Of a stretch of 64,000 nt of DNA, positions 33,559 to 42,400 are shown in pieces; position 1 is the stretch's first letter, and the number at the start of each line of letters is the position of its first letter. The translations under genes and the position numbers were made by a program. The notes under the pieces were generated by a model. It was not told the DNA's origin. It did no database searches and worked only from the letters and a program-made list of their open reading frames with translations. This DNA is from an uncultured Collinsella sp. (GTDB taxonomy: Bacteria; Actinomycetota; Coriobacteriia; Coriobacteriales; Coriobacteriaceae), in assembly GCA_958370785.1 (NCBI GenBank), contig CATXKN010000003.1, positions 1 through 64,000 of the forward strand, given 5' to 3'.

Positions 33559-34473
33559 CTAGTGATACAGCCCCGGCTGGTAGTGGTACTCGTTGCTCAC
33601 ATGCGGGCACAGCTGCCAAAAGGCGACAGCACTTGCCGCGGCCACGTTGAGCGAATCGACCCCATGCGCCATCGGAATACGCACGGCGCGGTCGCAGCCT
33701 GCAATGGTCTTGGCGCCCAAGCCAGCACCCTCGGTGCCCATAAAGATTGCCAGGCGGTCAATCTCCTGCAGCGCGGGATCGTCCAACGACACCGAATCAT
33801 CCGTCAACGCCATAGCGGCACACGAAAAGCCGGCATCGTGCAGGGCCGCCAGCCCATCATGCGGCCATACGCGCGCCTCGCTGCCAATGCGTGTCCAGGG
33901 CACCTGGAACACCGTGCCCATGCTCACGCGGGCCGAGCGACGATACAGCGGGTCACAGCAAGTGGGGCTCACCAAAATGCCATCGACGTTCAGCGCAGCC
34001 GCCGATCGGAAAATCGCGCCGACGTTGGTGTGGTCGACAATGCCCTCGAGCACGCACACGCGCACCGGACGCTCCCCCGCCGCCGCGACGACGCCGCCCA
34101 AGAACTCATCAACCGGGATCTGACGCGGGCGACGGAATGCCGCGAGCGCGCCGCGCGTCACGTTAAAGCCCGTCAGCTGCTCCATGAGCTCCATGGAGGC
34201 AACGAACACAGGAACCGGACCCGGGCCCTCGCGCACAACCAGGCGCTCAAACAGCGGCATCATCTGGTCGAGCCAGCGCTCGCCCAAAAGAAAGCTCACC
34301 GGCTGGTATCCGGCGCGCACCGCGCGCTCGATAACCTTGGCACTCTCGGCGATAAAGATGCCCTTTTGCGGCTCCAGCACGCAGCGAAGCTCACGCTCAG
34401 TCAGTCGCACGTAGGCATCGAGCCGCTCGTCCTCGAGCGAATCGATTCGCAGCACCTCAACGGCATCAGTCAT
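33559..34473 (-). CDS. SpoU-family RNA 2'-O-methyltransferase
   Basis: A 304-residue TrmH/SpoU methylase. The N-terminal substrate-binding region (about 1-130) precedes the knotted domain with three motifs: VDHTNVGAIFRSAAAL, IFMGTEGAGL and IPMAHGVDSLNVAAASAVAF. It methylates riboses in rRNA or tRNA with SAM. Family similarity cannot fix the target base. The ATG at 34473 gives the usual length, although its ribosome site is weak. It lies 109 bases after folA, likely with its own transcript. Confidence 0.85.
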   Translation of the reverse strand: MTDAVEVLRIDSLEDERLDAYVRLTERELRCVLEPQKGIFIAESAKVIERAVRAGYQPVSFLLGERWLDQMMPLFERLVVREGPGPVPVFVASMELMEQLTGFNVTRGALAAFRRPRQIPVDEFLGGVVAAAGERPVRVCVLEGIVDHTNVGAIFRSAAALNVDGILVSPTCCDPLYRRSARVSMGTVFQVPWTRIGSEARVWPHDGLAALHDAGFSCAAMALTDDSVSLDDPALQEIDRLAIFMGTEGAGLGAKTIAGCDRAVRIPMAHGVDSLNVAAASAVAFWQLCPHVSNEYHYQPGLYH

Positions 34474-34552
34474 AGCAGCCAGCCCGCACCTTTCTTTGCA
34501 GCACCTATACAAATATCGGGGCAACGCCATGCGCTGCCCCGCCACTCATTCC

Positions 34553-34583
34553 AACCCGATAATACCGAAGGGATAATCGGGTT
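34553..34583 (-). terminator. Hairpin at the 3' end of folA
   Basis: AACCCGAT (34553-34560) and ATCGGGTT (34576-34583) are inverted arms extended by further pairs, with the right arm touching the last base of folA. A second GC hairpin (GGGGCA/TGCCCC, 34519-34541) follows downstream. Neither has a strong U-run, so termination is only suggested. Confidence 0.4.
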
Positions 34584-35101
34584 TACGCATCAACGCGACG
34601 ATACGTCACGAACTCATATTTGAGGCCCTCATCGCCCTCTCCGGCAGCGACAACCGCCGATTCGCTGGCCCGCGCAATCTCCCACGCGGGATCGGCATCC
34701 AGATCGGGAAAGTACGTATCCACGTCATGCACGCAATGATTATGTGTTACCTCGGCCTCCACGCAATACGGCAAAAACTGTCGATATACCTCGCCGCCGC
34801 CAATCACCCACGCAACGGGTTCATCGGCTACCGCGGCGAGCGCTTCGTCGATGCTATGCACCACGTCGACGCCCTCGGCAGCAAAGTCCTCATCGCGGGT
34901 GAGCACGATATTGCGACGGTTCTTGAGCGGACGCCCGCCGGGAAAACTCAGCAGCGTCTTGCGTCCCATAATGACCGGGCAACCTTTGGTGCACGCCACA
35001 AAATGGCGCATATCGGAGCGATTGGACACGACCATGTCACCCTCGCAACCAATGCCCCAGTCATCGCACACGGCGACGATGGCAGAAAGCTTACACGTCA
35101 T
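34583..35101 (-). CDS. folA: Dihydrofolate reductase
   Basis: Reduces dihydrofolate to tetrahydrofolate with NADPH. The 172-residue enzyme shows the N-terminal SAIVAVCDDWGIGCEGDMV, the motif VIMGRKTLLSFPGGRPLKNR, and VIGGGEVYRQFLPY. AGGTGG lies five bases before the ATG at 35101. It starts nine bases after thyA, so thymidylate synthesis and folate recycling are co-transcribed, as expected for a ThyA that produces dihydrofolate. Confidence 0.93.
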   Translation of the reverse strand: MTCKLSAIVAVCDDWGIGCEGDMVVSNRSDMRHFVACTKGCPVIMGRKTLLSFPGGRPLKNRRNIVLTRDEDFAAEGVDVVHSIDEALAAVADEPVAWVIGGGEVYRQFLPYCVEAEVTHNHCVHDVDTYFPDLDADPAWEIARASESAVVAAGEGDEGLKYEFVTYRRVDA

Positions 35102-35110
35102 GAGCGCCAC

Positions 35111-35959
35111 CTACACCGCAATGGGAATGTTCTTGACCTGCGGGCCGTGCTCGTAGCCCTCAACGATCAGGTCATCGGTCGTAAACGCATAGAAGTCATG
35201 TACATCGGGGTTGAGCGTTACCTTAGGCGCCGCAAACTGCGGACGTTCGATAAGCTCGCGGACGATGTCGACATGGCGGTCGTAAATGTGGGCATCGGCG
35301 ATCACGTGCAGCAGCTCACCGGGAATCATATCGACCGACTGCGCAACCATCATCAGCAGAATTGCATACTGGCACACGTTCCAATTGTTCGCGGCCAAAA
35401 TATCCTGGCTACGCTGGTTGAGAATCATGTTGAGCGTCGGTTTGTCGTCCTGTGGGCGCTGCGTGACGTTATAGGTCACGCTGTAGGCGCACGGATACAA
35501 GTGCATCTCGGACAGGTCGCTAAACACATAGGTGTTCGTCATGATGCGACGGCTGTACGGTGTGTGCTTAAGGTCGTACAGCACGCGGTCCATCTGGTCA
35601 AAGTCACCCTCGACATAATGGCTCTTCTGCCCAATCTGATACCCGTAGGCCTTGCCGATGGAGCCGGTCTCGTCGGCCCACTCATCCCAAATATGGCTGT
35701 TGAGATCATGCACGTTATTGGACTTCTTCTGATATATCCACAGGATCTCGTCCATAGCGGACTTGAGCGCCGTACGACGCAGCGTAAGCGCGGGGAACTC
35801 CTCGCGCAGGTCATAGCGCGCCGTAACGCCAAAGTTTTTAATGGTATAGGCAGGGGTGCCATCCTCCCACACCGGACGGACCTTTTGGCCCTCGGTGGTG
35901 GTGCCATGGTCCAAAATATCGCGGCACATAGCTACAAACTGTTGATCAGCCTTGCTCAT
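35111..35959 (-). CDS. thyA: Thymidylate synthase
   Basis: Methylates dUMP with methylene-tetrahydrofolate. The 282-residue protein carries the active Cys in LYPCAYSVTYNV, the dUMP-binding RSQDILAANNWNV, and HIYDRHVDIV. After the active Cys, Ala replaces the commoner His (PCH), as in a divergent clostridial-like subgroup. AGGAGG precedes the ATG at 35959; a long in-frame extension to 36274 crosses the divergent promoter and is not coding. A TACAAT -10 candidate is the complement of 35994-35999. Confidence 0.92.
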   Translation of the reverse strand: MSKADQQFVAMCRDILDHGTTTEGQKVRPVWEDGTPAYTIKNFGVTARYDLREEFPALTLRRTALKSAMDEILWIYQKKSNNVHDLNSHIWDEWADETGSIGKAYGYQIGQKSHYVEGDFDQMDRVLYDLKHTPYSRRIMTNTYVFSDLSEMHLYPCAYSVTYNVTQRPQDDKPTLNMILNQRSQDILAANNWNVCQYAILLMMVAQSVDMIPGELLHVIADAHIYDRHVDIVRELIERPQFAAPKVTLNPDVHDFYAFTTDDLIVEGYEHGPQVKNIPIAV

Positions 35960-36042
35960 TGACCCTCCTGTCAGTCGTCTATAAGCGAGATTCATTGTAG
36001 CCCAGGCGCACGCGGCCCCACAGCCCAAACATAAGCCCTCAC

Positions 36043-36062
36043 TTTCTGACATATGCCAGAAA
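36043..36062. promoter_or_regulatory. Palindromic operator site 1, thyA/DUF134 intergenic region
   Basis: TTTCTGACATATGCCAGAAA is a near-perfect 20-base dyad. Its core ACATATG recurs in site 2 at 36100-36111, so both are probably bound by the same dimeric regulator, perhaps the DUF134 protein itself. Confidence 0.6.
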
Positions 36063-36066
36063 TTCC

Positions 36067-36094
36067 TTGCGCAATTCTGCGCGTTCGCTATTCT
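36067..36094 (+). promoter_or_regulatory. Promoter of the DUF134-NifX gene
   Basis: A TTGCGC -35 (36067-36072) and TATTCT -10 (36089-36094), 16 bases apart, are framed by the two operator dyads. Confidence 0.5.
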
Positions 36095-36099
36095 ATTGT

Positions 36100-36111
36100 T
36101 GACATATGTCA
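36100..36111. promoter_or_regulatory. Palindromic operator site 2
   Basis: TGACATATGTCA is a perfect 12-base palindrome just downstream of the -10 box and four bases before the AAGGAG of the DUF134 gene. It lies about 53 bases (five helical turns) from the centre of site 1, a good arrangement for cooperative repression. Confidence 0.6.
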
Positions 36112-36125
36112 GATAAGGAGTGCGC

Positions 36126-36890
36126 ATGGCAGGAAGACGCGAAAAACTGCGCCGCGTCGGGATCATCCCCGAATACCGCGGCTTTACCCCTGACGGCCTA
36201 GCCAGTGGAGACGCCATCGATATGACGGTCGACGAGCTCGAAGTCCTGCGGCTGTGCGACCTCGAGGGCCTCAATCAAGAGGCCGTCGCCCAGCACATGG
36301 GCATTGCCCGCGCCACGGTGGCGGCAATCTGCAGCCGCGCGCATCGCAAGGTGGCAAACGCGCTGGTCAACGGACGGGCGATCGTCATCGAAGGCGGTAA
36401 CATCGCATACTCCCCCATTACCACGACAACGGCCGCATGGCCAGCAAAGGAGATCGGCACCATGAGGGTGGCAACCACGTACGACAACGGCAACATCTTT
36501 ATGCACTTTGGCCGCAGCGAGCAGTTCAAGATCTACGACATTCAGGACGGCAAGGTGCTCAACGAGCAGATTGTGGGCACCGGCGGCACCGGCCACGGTG
36601 CCCTTGCGGGCCTGCTCGCCAACGGCGGCGTGGACACTCTCATCTGCGGCGGTATCGGCGGTGGCGCCATCAACGCGCTTGCCCAAGCCGGCATCACAGT
36701 ATACGCAGGTGCCCAGGGCAGCTGCGACGCTTGCGTCGAGGCCCTTATCGCCGGCACGCTCGCACAGAACGGCGAGGCCACGTGCGGCTGCCACGGCCAT
36801 GACCACGACCACGCCCACGAACATGGCGAGGCCTGCAGCTGTCACGGCCATCACGAGCACGAGGGCCACGAGGGCTGCGGCTGCCACTAA
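36126..36890 (+). CDS. DUF134 HTH protein fused to a NifX/NafY domain with His/Cys tail
   Basis: The 254-residue product joins three parts. Residues 1-95 are a DUF134 helix-turn-helix (LTVDELE-like DMTVDELEVLRLCDLEGL, NQEAVAQHMGIARATVA). Residues 112-215 are a dinitrogenase iron-molybdenum cofactor-type domain (GNIFMHFGRSEQFKIYDI, LICGGIGGGAINAL). The last 39 residues hold 12 His and 6 Cys in CGC, CSC, CGC and HDHDH clusters. NifX-like domains bind Fe-S or metal clusters, and no nif genes are here. It is therefore plausibly a metal- or cluster-sensing autorepressor with a metal-storage tail. The ATG at 36126 has AAGGAG five bases upstream. Confidence 0.85.
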   Translation: MAGRREKLRRVGIIPEYRGFTPDGLASGDAIDMTVDELEVLRLCDLEGLNQEAVAQHMGIARATVAAICSRAHRKVANALVNGRAIVIEGGNIAYSPITTTTAAWPAKEIGTMRVATTYDNGNIFMHFGRSEQFKIYDIQDGKVLNEQIVGTGGTGHGALAGLLANGGVDTLICGGIGGGAINALAQAGITVYAGAQGSCDACVEALIAGTLAQNGEATCGCHGHDHDHAHEHGEACSCHGHHEHEGHEGCGCH

Positions 36891-36952
36891 CGGCACGGCA
36901 CCGCGAGCTCAGGGCACGACGCTGAACGCAGCCCAACAATCAAAGCCAACAA

Positions 36953-36986
36953 CAAAGGCCACCCGGTAGCTTCCGAGTGGCCTTTG
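36953..36986. terminator. Terminator-like hairpin between the NifX-fusion gene and ffh
   Basis: CAAAGGCCAC (36953-36962) and GTGGCCTTTG (36977-36986) form a 10-base stem with a 14-base loop between two convergent genes. The following runs are only moderately U-rich. Confidence 0.55.
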
Positions 36987-37010
36987 CCATATCAAGCTGG
37001 AATTACAGCC

Positions 37011-38486
37011 CTATTTCTTATTACGCATCTGCGCTTCCATCTGGCGCAGCAGCTCCATATCGGACTTGGGACCGCCCGTACCCAGGCCGCCCATACCGCC
37101 CAGACCCATAGCGTCCAGGCCAGGGATATTGGGCATGCGCATTTTCTTGCCCTTCTTACCCTTTTTGCCCTTCTTGCCGCCGGCCTGTGCCTGATTGGCT
37201 ATCGTGCGCATGCGGCCCATCATCTTATTCATCTCGCCCCACTGCTTCATAAGGCTATTGACCTCGGTGGGGGTTACGCCGGCGCCCTTGGCAATGCGGG
37301 CGCGGCGCTGGCCGTTGATGATGGAGGGACGCAGGCGCTCCTCCTTGGTCATCGACATGATGATGGCCTCGTTCTTGTCGAAGATGCCCTCGTCCAGGTT
37401 GCCGCCCATCTGGTTGAGTGCACGCTGACCACCGGGAAGCATGCCCAGGATACCCTTCATGCCACCCATCTTCTTGACGGCTTTCATCTGGTCGAGCATA
37501 TCGTTCATGGTGAAGCCCTCGCGCAGCATACGCTCGGCAGCCTCGAGCTGCTCGGCATCGGCTGCCTCCTGGGCCTTCTCGATAATGCCGACGACATCGC
37601 CCATGCCCAAGATTCGCTTGGCCATGCGATCGGGATAGAACGGCTCCAGCGAATCGGGTTTCTCGCCCATGCTCACAAACTTGATGGGCTTGCCAGTCAC
37701 CTGGCGCACCGAAAGTGCGCCACCGCCACGGGCATCGCCGTCGAGCTTGGAGATGATCACACCGTCAAAGTCGGTGCGATCGGCGAAGGTCGAGACGACG
37801 TTGACGATGTCCTGGCCGGTCATGGCGTCGACGACCATCAGCACCTGGTCGGGCTTGACGGCCTTCTTGATGTCGACGGCCTCCTGCATCATCTGCTCGT
37901 CGATCTGAAGACGACCGGCGGTATCGACGATGACCACGTCACGCAGGTGATCGACGGCCTCTTGGATGGCGCCCTTGGCAATATCGACCGGGTGCGCTCC
38001 GTCACCGCGGAAGACCGGCACGCCGATCTCGCCACCGAGCGTGGCCAGCTGGTCGGCAGCGGCGGGACGGTAGACGTCGCACGCGGCGAGCAGCGGCGAG
38101 CGGCCCTGCTTCTTGAGCAGGTAGGCCAGCTTTACGGCCGCCGTGGTCTTACCGGAGCCCTGCAAGCCCACGAGCATGATGACATTGGGAATGCGGTTGC
38201 TAAAGACGAGTTTGCTCTCGGTTGAGCCGAGCATCTCGGTGAGCTCGTCGAGCACGATCTTGACGACGTTTTGCGCCGGCGACAGCGACTCCATGACCTC
38301 GGCGGTCATGCAGCGCTCCTTGGTCTTGGCAACGAACTCCTTGACGACCTTAAAGTTAACGTCGGCCTCGAGTAGCGCCATACGAATATCGCGCATGGCC
38401 GAAGTAATATCGGCCTCGGTCAGCTTACCCTTGCCGCGCAGGCGGTCAAATGTGTCGTTGAGGCGATCACTCAGGGAATCAAACAC
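37011..38486 (-). CDS. ffh: Signal recognition particle protein Ffh
   Basis: SRP GTPase targeting nascent membrane proteins. The 491-residue protein has the N domain, G domain (GLQGSGKTTAAVKLA, DTAGRLQIDEQ, SKLDGDARGG) and a Met-rich M domain ending in MGGMGGLGTGGPKS. A basic KKGKKGKKGKK run lies before the end. The start is GTG with AAGGAG six bases upstream. It ends the smc-ftsY-ffh operon; the rpsP and rimM genes that often follow are not here. Confidence 0.97.
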   Translation of the reverse strand: MFDSLSDRLNDTFDRLRGKGKLTEADITSAMRDIRMALLEADVNFKVVKEFVAKTKERCMTAEVMESLSPAQNVVKIVLDELTEMLGSTESKLVFSNRIPNVIMLVGLQGSGKTTAAVKLAYLLKKQGRSPLLAACDVYRPAAADQLATLGGEIGVPVFRGDGAHPVDIAKGAIQEAVDHLRDVVIVDTAGRLQIDEQMMQEAVDIKKAVKPDQVLMVVDAMTGQDIVNVVSTFADRTDFDGVIISKLDGDARGGGALSVRQVTGKPIKFVSMGEKPDSLEPFYPDRMAKRILGMGDVVGIIEKAQEAADAEQLEAAERMLREGFTMNDMLDQMKAVKKMGGMKGILGMLPGGQRALNQMGGNLDEGIFDKNEAIIMSMTKEERLRPSIINGQRRARIAKGAGVTPTEVNSLMKQWGEMNKMMGRMRTIANQAQAGGKKGKKGKKGKKMRMPNIPGLDAMGLGGMGGLGTGGPKSDMELLRQMEAQMRNKK

Positions 38487-38496
38487 TAGTCACTCC

Positions 38497-39414
38497 TTAG
38501 TTGGACTCGCCCACCAGGGCGCGGCAGAAATCTTTGGCGTTAAACTCCTGCAGGTCATCGACCTGCTCGCCCACGCCGATGCGCAGGATCGGGAGCTTGA
38601 GCTTCTCGGCCACGGCCATGGCGATACCGCCCTTAGCCGTGCCGTCGAGCTTAGTCATGATAATACCGTCCAGGCCCAGCGCCTCGTTAAACTCGAGCGC
38701 CTGGTTCAGACCATTCTGACCAGTGGCGGCATCTATCACAAGCACGACCGAGACCGGCATGGGACCGGCGGCCATATTGGCGGCGCGCTTACGGGTCACA
38801 TTGACCACCTTGGCAAGCTCGCGCATGAGCTCGGGACTCGTGTGCAGACGACCGGCGGTATCGATGAGCACCAGGTCACTGCCGCGCTTATCGGCCTCGT
38901 CGAGCACGTCATAGCACACACTCGCCGGATCGGAGCCGCGGTCACGCTTAATGACGGGTACGCCGGCACGCTGGCCCCAAACATCGAGCTGCTCGATGGC
39001 GGCGGCGCGGAAGGTGTCGGCCGAACCGATCACCACGTTCTTGCCGCGGGAAGCCATGGCGCTCGCAATCTTGCCGACCGTGGTGGTCTTACCGGCACCG
39101 TTGATACCGACAAACAGCACGCAGCTGGGCGTATCAGAAAACGGGTCGCGGTCAACAGGCACAAAATGGCCCTCGAGCTGCTCGGCCAGGGCGCGGCGAA
39201 GCTGCGGGGCGGTCTTGAGGTTCTTCTTGGCAGCGGCGTCACGCAGGTCATCGGAGACTTGAATGGCGACCTCGGCACCCATGTCACCCATAACGAGGGT
39301 ATCCTCAAGGTCCTCCCAAAAATCCTCGTCGACCTCACCGCCAAAGTAGAAAACCTCGTTAAGGGCCTCGCGGCTGCGCTCAAGTCCGCGCGAGAGTGCG
39401 TCAAAGAATCCCAT
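38497..39414 (-). CDS. ftsY: SRP receptor FtsY
   Basis: The 305-residue receptor GTPase docks SRP at the membrane. It lacks the long acidic A domain of E. coli and begins directly with the N domain. G motifs are GINGAGKTTTVGKIA, DTFRAAAIEQL, DTAGRLHTSPELM and TKLDGTAKGG. The start shares one base with the smc stop (TAATG), and ffh follows after 10 bases. Confidence 0.96.
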   Translation of the reverse strand: MGFFDALSRGLERSREALNEVFYFGGEVDEDFWEDLEDTLVMGDMGAEVAIQVSDDLRDAAAKKNLKTAPQLRRALAEQLEGHFVPVDRDPFSDTPSCVLFVGINGAGKTTTVGKIASAMASRGKNVVIGSADTFRAAAIEQLDVWGQRAGVPVIKRDRGSDPASVCYDVLDEADKRGSDLVLIDTAGRLHTSPELMRELAKVVNVTRKRAANMAAGPMPVSVVLVIDAATGQNGLNQALEFNEALGLDGIIMTKLDGTAKGGIAMAVAEKLKLPILRIGVGEQVDDLQEFNAKDFCRALVGESN

Positions 39415-42400
39415 TATGCATTCACGACCTTTCCGGTTTCGCGATCGAGTTTTTGCGAGACGACGCGACTGACGCCGTCGGCTTGCATCGAGACGCCGTA
39501 GAGAACGTCAGCATCCTCCATAGTACGGCGCTGATGCGAGATTACCAAGAGCTGCGTATCGGAACGCAGCACATCGAGGGCGCCGATGAGCTTGGACAGG
39601 TTGGCGTCGTCGAGCGCCGCCTCGACCTCGTCCAGCACATAGAACGGCACCGTGCGCGTACGGTATACGGCAAAGAGCAGAGCGAGCGCCGTCAGGCTCT
39701 TCTCGCCACCCGACATGAGCATCATCTTGGTGATGCGCTTGCCGCGCGGCTGCGCCACAACCTCAATACCCGTCTCGGCCGGATGCTCGGGGTCGGTCAT
39801 CTCAAGGTGAGCCTGACCGCCCGGGAAGAGCATGGCGAAGATCTCGCGGAAGTTCGCATCGACCTTCTCAAACGTCACTAGGAACGCCTTGCGCATCTTG
39901 CGGTCGATCGCCACGGTGATCTTGGTGAGCGCCTTGCGCGCGCTCTCCAGATCGGCCAGCTGCTCCTCGATGTAATCGGCACGGCGCTTGAGCTGCTCGT
40001 ACTCCTCCATGGCGACTTGGTTCACAGGGCCCAAGTTGTTGATCTGGCGCACGAGTTGGTTAAGCTCGCGCTCGGCGGCGTCGCGATCGGTGGGCGCCGG
40101 CAGCATGAGCGCTTCCTCGAGCACCGTGGTACCGTCAGCGGTGATGGCCTTGATGGCAGCCTCGACCTGCACCTCGAGCTTGCCGCGCGCCACCTTAAAT
40201 TCATTTTGCGTCGTGGCGGCAGCATCGACCCTCTCTTTGGCGCGGGCGACCTCGGTCTTAGCGTCCTCGATGGTCTTCTTAAGCGAAGCCGAGTCCGCCT
40301 CCTCAAGCGTTGCCTGATCGCGCAGGCGCGCAGCCCAGTCCGAGGCGCGCTCCAACAGGGCAGAATAGCGCTCGTGCATGGGATCGACGCGAAGACGCAG
40401 CAGCTCGAGCGAGCGCGAGGCCTGACGCGTCCCGCGGATACGACGGTCGATACCCTCCAGGCGATGCTCAAGATCGGGCACGCGGCCCTTCAGCGAACGC
40501 AGGCGCTCACTCGTCTGAGCCAGGCGCACCTTAGCGTCGGCGAGCTTGCCGGCGGCCTCGGAATCGTCACGGCGCACGCGATCGAGCTCGTCGTTGGCCT
40601 CGGCAATCTGCAAGCCTAAGTCGCTCGCCTGCGCACGGGACTCGTCACGCGAACGAGTGAGCTCGTCCACGCGCGGACGTGCGGCACGAACGGCCTCGGC
40701 AGCCTGCTCGCGGCGCTTGGAAATGCGCACGCGCTCGACCTCGGCATTGTTGGCACTCTGCTCCAGGCGGCCGATCTCGGACAGCAGAGAGCGACGCTCG
40801 CCCTCAAGGCGGGCGATCTCGCCGGCAGCATCGCCCTCGGCAGCACGGGCCTCCTCAACGGCAGCGTTGGCCTCGACGACCTGATCAGAAACATGCTCAA
40901 ACACGGCAGCAAGATCGGGCTCCAGGCCTTCCAGCTCGCGGATACGACGCTTACGCTCCAGAGCACCCGAAGCCTCGCCGGCATCAAGCCCCACGCGAAC
41001 CAGGCCGCCGCAGGCAACGCGTGCGCCATCGGGAGTCACATAGGTCACGCCATCAACGACCGGCGCGGACAGCGCGGCAGCCAAGTCATCGACCACGTAA
41101 TAGTCGCCGAGCAATGCCTCGACGACCGGACCGTAGCCCGCACGCACGGACAGACGATCAACAAGACGGGTACCGGCGGCACCCTCGGCAGCCGCAGAGC
41201 CGCTCACGCTGCGCGCCACCAGCAGCGCCTCGCCCGAGGCCTTCTTCTGGTCCAGCGCAGCGCGACCGGCGCGCTCAAGTGCGGCAGCGTTATCGAACAA
41301 CAGGGCATCGATATCGCCGGCGAGCAGCTGCTCAACCAGGCCCTCAAGCTCACGAGGTGCCTCGAGCACATCGCCCAGACGACCCGAGACATCGTCGCCC
41401 AGCGCGCCCACCAGACGGCTTACGAGCGGCGAGCTGTCGGCCATGCGAGCATCAAGCTTCTTTTGGCTGGCAAGCTCCGAGCGCACCTCGGACAGCTTGT
41501 TGCGTGCCTCGCCTTCGCGGGCACGCAGGTCCTTGAGGGCAGCCCGTGCCGTCTCGGTGGCCTCGCGCGCATCGCTCTGGGCCTGACGAGCCGCCTCAAG
41601 GGCGCTCTCAAGCTCCTCAGCACGGTCGCGGCGGCTCTCAAGCGATGCCGCGACCTCCTCGAGCTGCTCATCGATCTGCTCCAGGCGCGATGCGTACATA
41701 TTGTCCTCGACCTCGGCATTGCTCAGCGAGTCCTTCACCTTGGCGAGCTCAAGCGCAGCATTATCGGCAACGCGCTGCACATCGCGCTGCTCGCGCGTGA
41801 GCTGCGAAATCTGCGCATCGAGCGCCACGCGACGCTCGTGGAGCTCGGCGGCGGCAGGACCGGCGGCGTCAACGTCCTCCTGGGCCTGCATATGCGCGCC
41901 GGTCACTTCCTCGAGCTGAGCACGTGCGTCCTCGAGCTCCTCGACCACGCGACGGCGCTGATGCTCGGAGCTCGAGATCTGGCCGCGCATGTCGGACAGG
42001 CGCGACACCATGTTGTGGCCCTTTTCCTCGAGCAGACGCATGTCGGAGTTAATGCGGCCGACCACGTCTTGCATATGGCGGCGCTGCTCGCCCAAGTCGC
42101 CCACAAACAGGCCCTTTTCTTCGAGCATGACCTGGAGCTTCTCGAGCTCGCGCTCTTTCTCACCCAAGCGGTACTGCGCGAGCTCCAGCTCGGCGGCGCC
42201 CTCCTTAGAGCGACTCTCCAGGTCGTTCCACTGCGATTGCAGCGAACGGAGCTCATCGACTGCCAGCATCTGCGTAAGCTCGTTCGCGCGCGAGGACAGC
42301 TCTTTGTACTTGCGCGCGCGATCGACCTGACGCTCCAGCGGCCGCAGCTGACGGGCGATCTCCTTGTTGATATCGCGGGCACGGGTCAGGTGCTCGTCCA

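Noticed and set aside
35960..36274. N-terminal extension of thyA by an in-frame open stretch
   Set aside because: The extension crosses the divergent promoter and operators, overlaps the start of the DUF134 gene, and AGGAGG precedes the internal ATG at 35959.
36775..36890. Short repeated units resembling a repeat array in the His/Cys-rich region
   Set aside because: The repetition is codon-level (His/Asp/Glu/Cys) inside an intact reading frame, not a CRISPR or tandem DNA repeat array.
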